This document shows positions 6,632-9,575 of a stretch of DNA of 9,575 nucleotides, piece by piece. The position numbers and the translations under genes are program-made. Under the pieces are notes generated by a model that saw only the letters and a program-made list of their open reading frames with translations, had not been told where the DNA came from and ran no database searches. Position 1 is the first letter of the stretch. Every line of letters starts with the position of its first letter. Source of the DNA: Pseudomonadota bacterium (lineage in GTDB: Bacteria; Pseudomonadota; Gammaproteobacteria; Burkholderiales; Rhodocyclaceae); the NCBI GenBank assembly GCA_023459095.1, contig JAEWVQ010000162.1, positions 1 through 9,575 on the forward strand, read 5' to 3'.

Positions 6632-6835
6632 ATGAGCGAGGACGAACTGAAGGCGCTGGACAAGGAAGTACGCAAGCTCAAGCGCATCGCGCAGGAATGG
6701 GCGTCGCAGCTGCACGACCTGGTGGAAGACCGCCTGCCCGCCGACTACGAGGCCCTGCCCGCCATCGCCCAATCCACCTACGACGCCTGTCAGGCCTGGG
6801 CCGAGGCCAGCCGTCGCCTGAACTCGGCCACCTGA
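6632..6835 (+). CDS. CCE_0567-type small protein (DUF683)
   Basis: This is a 67-residue, highly charged, helical protein of the DUF683 (CCE_0567) family, which accompanies DUF269 genes in nif clusters (A. vinelandii ORF6 equivalent). Family members form short helical hairpins; the function is not established. The N-terminal helix ELKALDKEVRKLKRIAQEWASQLHDLVEDRLP (about 5-36) is typical, and the second helix carries the single Cys53. The start follows GAGG (6622-6625, overlapping the previous stop) by six bases. The 3' end is changed by a 14-bp tandem duplication (6817-6844): without the second copy the frame would end in -LNSATAAD at the TGA around 6855-6857, so the protein has lost about three residues. 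The lost residues are probably unimportant. Confidence 0.88.
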   Translation: MSEDELKALDKEVRKLKRIAQEWASQLHDLVEDRLPADYEALPAIAQSTYDACQAWAEASRRLNSAT

Positions 6836-6844
6836 ACTCGGCCA
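6817..6844 (+). repeat. 14-bp perfect tandem duplication at the DUF683 stop codon
   Basis: The unit CCTGAACTCGGCCA occurs twice head to tail (6817-6830 and 6831-6844), followed by CC. Because 14 is not a multiple of three, the second copy is read in another frame and supplies the TGA stop at 6833-6835. This looks like a recent slippage duplication. Confidence 0.9.
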
Positions 6845-6895
6845 CCGCCGCCGACTGAGCGGCGCCCCCTTATCACCCATCGAGGACCATCGCCC

Positions 6896-7429
6896 ATGTC
6901 ACGCATCGGCATCTTCTACGGCAGCAGCTCCGGCGTCACCAAAGGCGTTGCGGAAAAACTCGCGGACCAGCTCGGCGCCGAGCGCTGCGACCTGTACAGC
7001 ATGGAAGAGGACTTCGTCGATTTCGACGAAATGCTCGACTACGACCATCTCCTGTTCGGCTGCTCGACCTGGGGCTCGGGCGAGGTGCAGAACGACTGGC
7101 GCGACCCGCTGCTCGATCTCGACAACGACAAGCCGGACTTCTCGGGCAAGACCATCGCGTTGTTCGGCGCCGGCGACTTCGTGTCGCACGGCGAGCAGTT
7201 CGTCAGCGCGCTCGGCATCCTGCACGACAAGTTCAAGGCCCGCGGCGCCACCCTGGTCGGCGCCTTTCCGACCGCGGGCTACACCTACAAGTACTCCTTC
7301 GCCGAACGCGACGGCGTGTTCGTCGGCCTGCCCTTCGACGAGGTCAACGAGGCCGACAAGACCGACGAACGCCTCGCGCGCTGGCTCGCCGTGCTGCAGG
7401 ACAGCTTCCCGGTCGCCGCCGAAGCCTGA
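6896..7429 (+). CDS. nifF: Long-chain flavodoxin, electron donor to nitrogenase
   Basis: This is a soluble FMN protein of 177 residues, probably the donor to dinitrogenase reductase (NifH) given its place in a nif operon. The phosphate loop is GSSSGVT (residues 9-15). Trp59 in STWGSGEVQNDW is the inner FMN-stacking residue. GKTIALFGAGD (84-94) is the third FMN loop, and AGYTYKYSFAERDGVFVGLPFDE holds the insertion that defines long-chain flavodoxins, ending in KTDERLARWL. At the position where most flavodoxins have the second stacking Tyr (four residues after GD) this protein has His98. GAGGA at 6882-6886 supports the ATG start. I see no promoter in the 60-bp gap before it, so it is probably co-transcribed with nifENX. 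Clear flavodoxin; the name nifF rests on context. Confidence 0.93.
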   Translation: MSRIGIFYGSSSGVTKGVAEKLADQLGAERCDLYSMEEDFVDFDEMLDYDHLLFGCSTWGSGEVQNDWRDPLLDLDNDKPDFSGKTIALFGAGDFVSHGEQFVSALGILHDKFKARGATLVGAFPTAGYTYKYSFAERDGVFVGLPFDEVNEADKTDERLARWLAVLQDSFPVAAEA

Positions 7430-7441
7430 TCGCCGCCCCGC

Positions 7442-7477
7442 AGCGAGCCGTTGGCCACGCCCCGGCGTGGCCTCGCT
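7442..7477 (+). terminator. GC-rich hairpin between nifF and the 127-aa gene
   Basis: Bases 7453-7461 (GGCCACGCC) and 7464-7472 (GGCGTGGCC) are perfect inverted repeats, and AGCGA (7442-7446) can pair with TCGCT (7473-7477) outside them. No T run follows, so it is not a classic intrinsic terminator. It may protect the 3' end of the nifF message or attenuate read-through. Confidence 0.45.
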
Positions 7478-7527
7478 CGCGCGCCCGCGCGTCCCCGCGT
7501 GCCCCTCCTCCTCCGCTCCGCCCGCCC

Positions 7528-7911
7528 ATGCATCCGCTCGCCCTCATCCTCTATCACAAGCAGGCAACGAGCGCGCGCCTGCGCTTCGCCCGCTTCGGCG
7601 ACAGCATGCTCGCCGCGCGCCTCGACCTCGCCACCGATGCCGCGCCGCACCCCGGCGCCCTGCTCGGCGCCGCCGCCGACCGTCTCGGCCTGCCCGTCGG
7701 CGAACTGCGCATCGACCCCGAGTTCCATGGCCGCCTGCTCGCCGCCAGCGGCAGTGCCAGCGTCTGGCTGGGCGAACTGCTGGCCACCGACCCGCCGTTC
7801 GCCGCGGTCGAAGCTGCCGGCGGCCGCTTCGTGCTGCTCACCGAACTGCACGGCATTCCCACCCCCGAGCGCGACCTGATGCGCGCGGTGTACGAACACG
7901 TGCTCGGTTGA
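7528..7911 (+). CDS. Nif-cluster protein of unknown function (127 aa)
   Basis: I do not recognise the family. The 127-residue product starts with a beta-strand-like MHPLALILYHK and continues with amphipathic strands and helices. It has no Cys, no signal peptide and no membrane segment. A conserved-looking stretch is VWLGELLATDPPFAAVEAAGGRFVLLTELHGIP (about 79-111), followed by a C-terminal helix RDLMRAVYEHVLG. Third positions are strongly G/C, as in the neighbouring genes, which supports real coding. The bases before the ATG are pyrimidine-rich with no Shine-Dalgarno sequence, so the start is less sure. It lies 98 bp after nifF, past a hairpin, and just before the iscA control region, so it is probably the last gene of the nifE transcript. 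Confidence 0.78.
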   Translation: MHPLALILYHKQATSARLRFARFGDSMLAARLDLATDAAPHPGALLGAAADRLGLPVGELRIDPEFHGRLLAASGSASVWLGELLATDPPFAAVEAAGGRFVLLTELHGIPTPERDLMRAVYEHVLG

Positions 7912-7922
7912 GCCCCCACGCT

Positions 7923-7938
7923 TGTCGCAAAGCCGACA
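7923..7938 (+). promoter_or_regulatory. NifA upstream activator site for iscA-nifU-nifS
   Basis: TGTCGCAAAGCCGACA fits TGT-N10-ACA inside the larger palindrome TTGTCG-N6-CGACAA (7922-7939), the same form as the second nifE site. Its centre lies about 116 bp before the predicted transcript start. It follows the stop of the 127-aa gene by only 11 bases. Confidence 0.8.
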
Positions 7939-7992
7939 AGCGTGCCTACACGTTCATTACACGACACCGCGCCCGGCAAAATAAGTGCTGTA

Positions 7993-8005
7993 AATCATCA
8001 GCTTG
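7993..8005 (+). promoter_or_regulatory. Possible IHF site upstream of iscA
   Basis: AATCATCAGCTTG matches WATCAR-N4-TTR with one mismatch and lies in the only A/T-rich part of the spacer, 15 bp before the -24 element. It contains the 12-mer TCATCAGCTTGA (7995-8006) also found upstream of nifE. The position between activator site and sigma-54 promoter fits an IHF bend. Confidence 0.55.
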
Positions 8006-8020
8006 AGGATGAATCCGGGG

Positions 8021-8036
8021 TGGCACGGGGCTTGCA
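8021..8036 (+). promoter_or_regulatory. Sigma-54 (-24/-12) promoter of iscA-nifU-nifS
   Basis: TGGCACGGGGCTTGCA is a perfect RpoN site (TGGCACG-N4-TTGCW). Transcription should start near 8047, giving a leader of about 31 nt with AGGAGA at 8065-8070 before the iscA start. Confidence 0.92.
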
Positions 8037-8077
8037 AAAGTGAAGGCAGAGCCAGCCCAACCCCAGGAGAACCGAAC

Positions 8078-8401
8078 ATGCTCAAGCTCACCCCCACCGC
8101 CATCAAGGCCGTCAGCCGCTTCATCTCCTCCGCCGCCGATCCGGTCGCCGGGCTGCGCATCCATGTCCAGGGCGGCGGCTGCTCCGGCCTGCAGTACGGC
8201 ATGAAGCTCGAGGCCGAGAAGGCCGAGGACGACGTCGTCGTCGAAATCGACGGCATCACCCTGCTGGTCGATCCCTACTCCGCGCCCATGCTCGACGGCG
8301 TCACCGTGGATTTCGTCGACTCGCTGACCGGCTCGGGCTTCAAGTTCGAGAACCCGAACGCCACTGCCGGCTGCGCCTGTGGCCAGTCCTTCTCCGCCTG
8401 A
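8078..8401 (+). CDS. iscA: Nif-type IscA, A-type Fe-S cluster carrier
   Basis: This is an A-type carrier or scaffold that accepts Fe-S clusters from NifU and hands them on during nitrogenase assembly; A. vinelandii calls it Nif-IscA. The product is 107 residues with the family's three essential cysteines: Cys35 in QGGGCSGLQYG, and Cys99 and Cys101 in GCACGQSF near the C-terminus. The middle DPYSAPMLDGVTVDFVDSLTGSGFKFENPNA is typical. The start at ATG 8078 is fixed by AGGAGA at 8065-8070. It is the first gene behind its own NifA/sigma-54 promoter, and nifU follows after 18 bp. Confidence 0.95.
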   Translation: MLKLTPTAIKAVSRFISSAADPVAGLRIHVQGGGCSGLQYGMKLEAEKAEDDVVVEIDGITLLVDPYSAPMLDGVTVDFVDSLTGSGFKFENPNATAGCACGQSFSA

Positions 8402-8419
8402 GCGCCGGGAGCTACCGCC

Positions 8420-9310
8420 ATGTGGGACTACTCCGATACCGTCAAGGAACACTTCTACAACCCGCGCAACGCCGGCCCCATGGCCGACGCCAACGCCATC
8501 GGCGAGGTCGGCTCGATCTCCTGCGGCGACGCGCTGCGGCTGATGCTGAAAGTGGACCCCGCCAACGAGACCATCCTCAACGCCTCGTTCCAGACCTTCG
8601 GCTGCGGCTCGGCGATCGCCTCCAGCTCGGCGCTCACCGAGATCATCAAGGGCAAGACCCTGGCGCAGGCCCTCGACGTCTCCAACCAGGACATCGCCGA
8701 CTTCCTCGGCGGTCTGCCGCCGGAAAAGATGCACTGCTCGGTGATGGGCCGCGAAGCCCTGCAGGCCGCGGTCGCCAACTACCGCGGCGAGGAATGGAAG
8801 GACGACCACGAAGAAGGCGCGCTGATCTGCAAGTGCTTCGCGGTGGACGCGGTGATGATCGAGGACACCATCCGCGCCAACAACCTGTGCTCGGTCGAGC
8901 AGGTCACCAACTACACCAAGGCCGGCGGCGGCTGTTCGTCCTGCCACGAAGGCATCGAGGACATCCTCGCCAAGGTGCTGGCCGAGCGCGGCGAAACCTT
9001 CAAGGCCGCGCCGCCGCCGGAAAAAAAGGCGCCGGGCAAGATGAGCACGCTGGAGCGCATCCGCAAGATCGAGCAGGTGATCGAGAAGGCCCGCCCCAAC
9101 CTGCAGCGCGACCACGGCGACATCGAGCTGGTCGACGTCGATGGCAAGAACATCTACGTGTCGATGAAAGGCGCCTGCGCCGGCTGCCAGATGGAGGCCG
9201 CCACCCTGGGCGGCGTGCAGGCGCAGCTGATCGAGGCGCTCGGCGAACTGGTGAAGGTGATCCCGGTGAAAGCCACCGCTCGCCTCGCGCCCAACGCGCT
9301 GCCGGCCTGA
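8420..9310 (+). CDS. nifU: NifU, modular Fe-S cluster assembly scaffold
   Basis: NifU builds [2Fe-2S] and [4Fe-4S] clusters from iron and from sulfur supplied by NifS and delivers them to NifH and other nif proteins. All three modules are present in 296 residues. The IscU-like N-terminal scaffold has Cys35, Cys62 and Cys106, with Asp37 in CGDAL that tunes cluster release. The central permanent [2Fe-2S] domain has Cys137, Cys139, Cys172 and Cys175. The C-terminal Nfu domain has Cys253-x2-Cys256. The charged linker from about 190 to 210 (APPPEKKAPGKM) separates the last two. The protein is slightly shorter than the A. vinelandii one because of this linker. GGGAG at 8407-8411 precedes the ATG. 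It is co-transcribed with iscA. Confidence 0.97.
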   Translation: MWDYSDTVKEHFYNPRNAGPMADANAIGEVGSISCGDALRLMLKVDPANETILNASFQTFGCGSAIASSSALTEIIKGKTLAQALDVSNQDIADFLGGLPPEKMHCSVMGREALQAAVANYRGEEWKDDHEEGALICKCFAVDAVMIEDTIRANNLCSVEQVTNYTKAGGGCSSCHEGIEDILAKVLAERGETFKAAPPPEKKAPGKMSTLERIRKIEQVIEKARPNLQRDHGDIELVDVDGKNIYVSMKGACAGCQMEAATLGGVQAQLIEALGELVKVIPVKATARLAPNALPA

Positions 9311-9414
9311 GCCGCGGCGCCCCGCCCCCAGCCGAAACACCCCCACCCGGACACAGGCCCGCCGCGCGCCCACGAGGACGCGGCCGGGCCGGCGCCAGCC
9401 CCGCGGAGAGCACG

Positions 9415-9575
9415 ATGAGCATCCCCAACCTGACCCCCATCTACCTCGACAACAACGCCACCACCCGCTGCGCCCCGGAAGCGGTGACGGCGATGCTGCC
9501 CTACTTCACCGAACAGTTCGGCAACCCCTCGTCGATGCACAGCTTCGGCGCCAAGGTCGGCCATGCCACCAAGGC
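9415..9575 (+). CDS. nifS: NifS cysteine desulfurase (5' part only)
   Basis: NifS is a PLP-dependent cysteine desulfurase that donates sulfur to NifU. Only the first 53 codons are in the window, and the gene continues past the end. The N-terminus has the characteristic YLDNNATTR (residues 10-18) and MLPYFTEQFGNPSSMHSFG (27-45), shared with nif-type desulfurases. The PLP lysine and active-site cysteine lie outside. GGAG at 9405-9408 supports the ATG 9415. A 104-bp GC-rich gap separates it from nifU; I see no promoter or clear terminator there, so it probably belongs to the iscA-nifU transcript. Confidence 0.95.
   Translation, partial: MSIPNLTPIYLDNNATTRCAPEAVTAMLPYFTEQFGNPSSMHSFGAKVGHATK

Noticed and set aside
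7946..9373. Long reverse-strand open frame (475 codons) opposite iscA and nifU
   Set aside because: It is a mirror of nifU and iscA codons and spans their promoter; the product is low-complexity Gly/Val/His/Ala.
9311..9414. Possible promoter or terminator between nifU and nifS
   Set aside because: The gap is GC-rich with short self-complementary runs but no -24/-12 element, no TGT-N10-ACA and no T run.
1..9575. CRISPR arrays, tRNA or rRNA genes, insertion sequences
   Set aside because: No repeat-spacer pattern, no cloverleaf or rRNA sequence, and no transposase or terminal inverted repeats were seen.

Overview
This is a GC-rich nitrogen-fixation (nif) island in which every recognisable gene lies on the + strand. 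The best-known proteins (NifE, NifN, NifX, NifU, the nif IscA) read as close relatives of the Azotobacter vinelandii set. The base composition, the gene content and the RseC-like insertion suggest a free-living or plant-associated proteobacterium. My guess is a beta-proteobacterium of the Azoarcus/Thauera/Azospira type, inferred from sequence character rather than from any search.

Layout. Bases 1-326 hold no gene I can support, but they contain a NifA-type upstream activator site. At 327-342 there is an excellent sigma-54 promoter, followed by a gene for a 4Fe-4S leucine-rich-repeat-variant (LRV) protein and a 334-residue protein of unknown function. A second NifA/sigma-54 control region (2239-2343) precedes a tightly packed run: nifE, nifN, nifX, a small RseC-like membrane iron-sulfur protein gene, the NifX-associated DUF269 gene, a DUF683 (CCE_0567-type) gene, the flavodoxin gene nifF and a 127-residue unknown. 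Several of these genes overlap or share stop, start and ribosome-binding bases, so they probably form one transcript. A third NifA/sigma-54 region (7923-8036) drives a nif-type IscA gene, nifU and the beginning of nifS, which runs off the window.

How it fits together. NifS and NifU, with the A-type carrier, make the [Fe-S] clusters. NifEN, with NifX and its associated small proteins, receives the cofactor precursor and matures it to FeMo-co. NifF carries electrons to dinitrogenase reductase. The RseC-like protein may link the operon to a membrane (Rnf-type) electron supply, which is an inference. The structural genes nifHDK are not in this window.

The least expected features are the RseC-like gene between nifX and DUF269, a histidine where flavodoxins normally have the FMN-stacking tyrosine, a 14-bp tandem duplication that shortens the DUF683 gene, a shared 12-bp element in two of the three promoters, and two conserved-looking but unexplained proteins.
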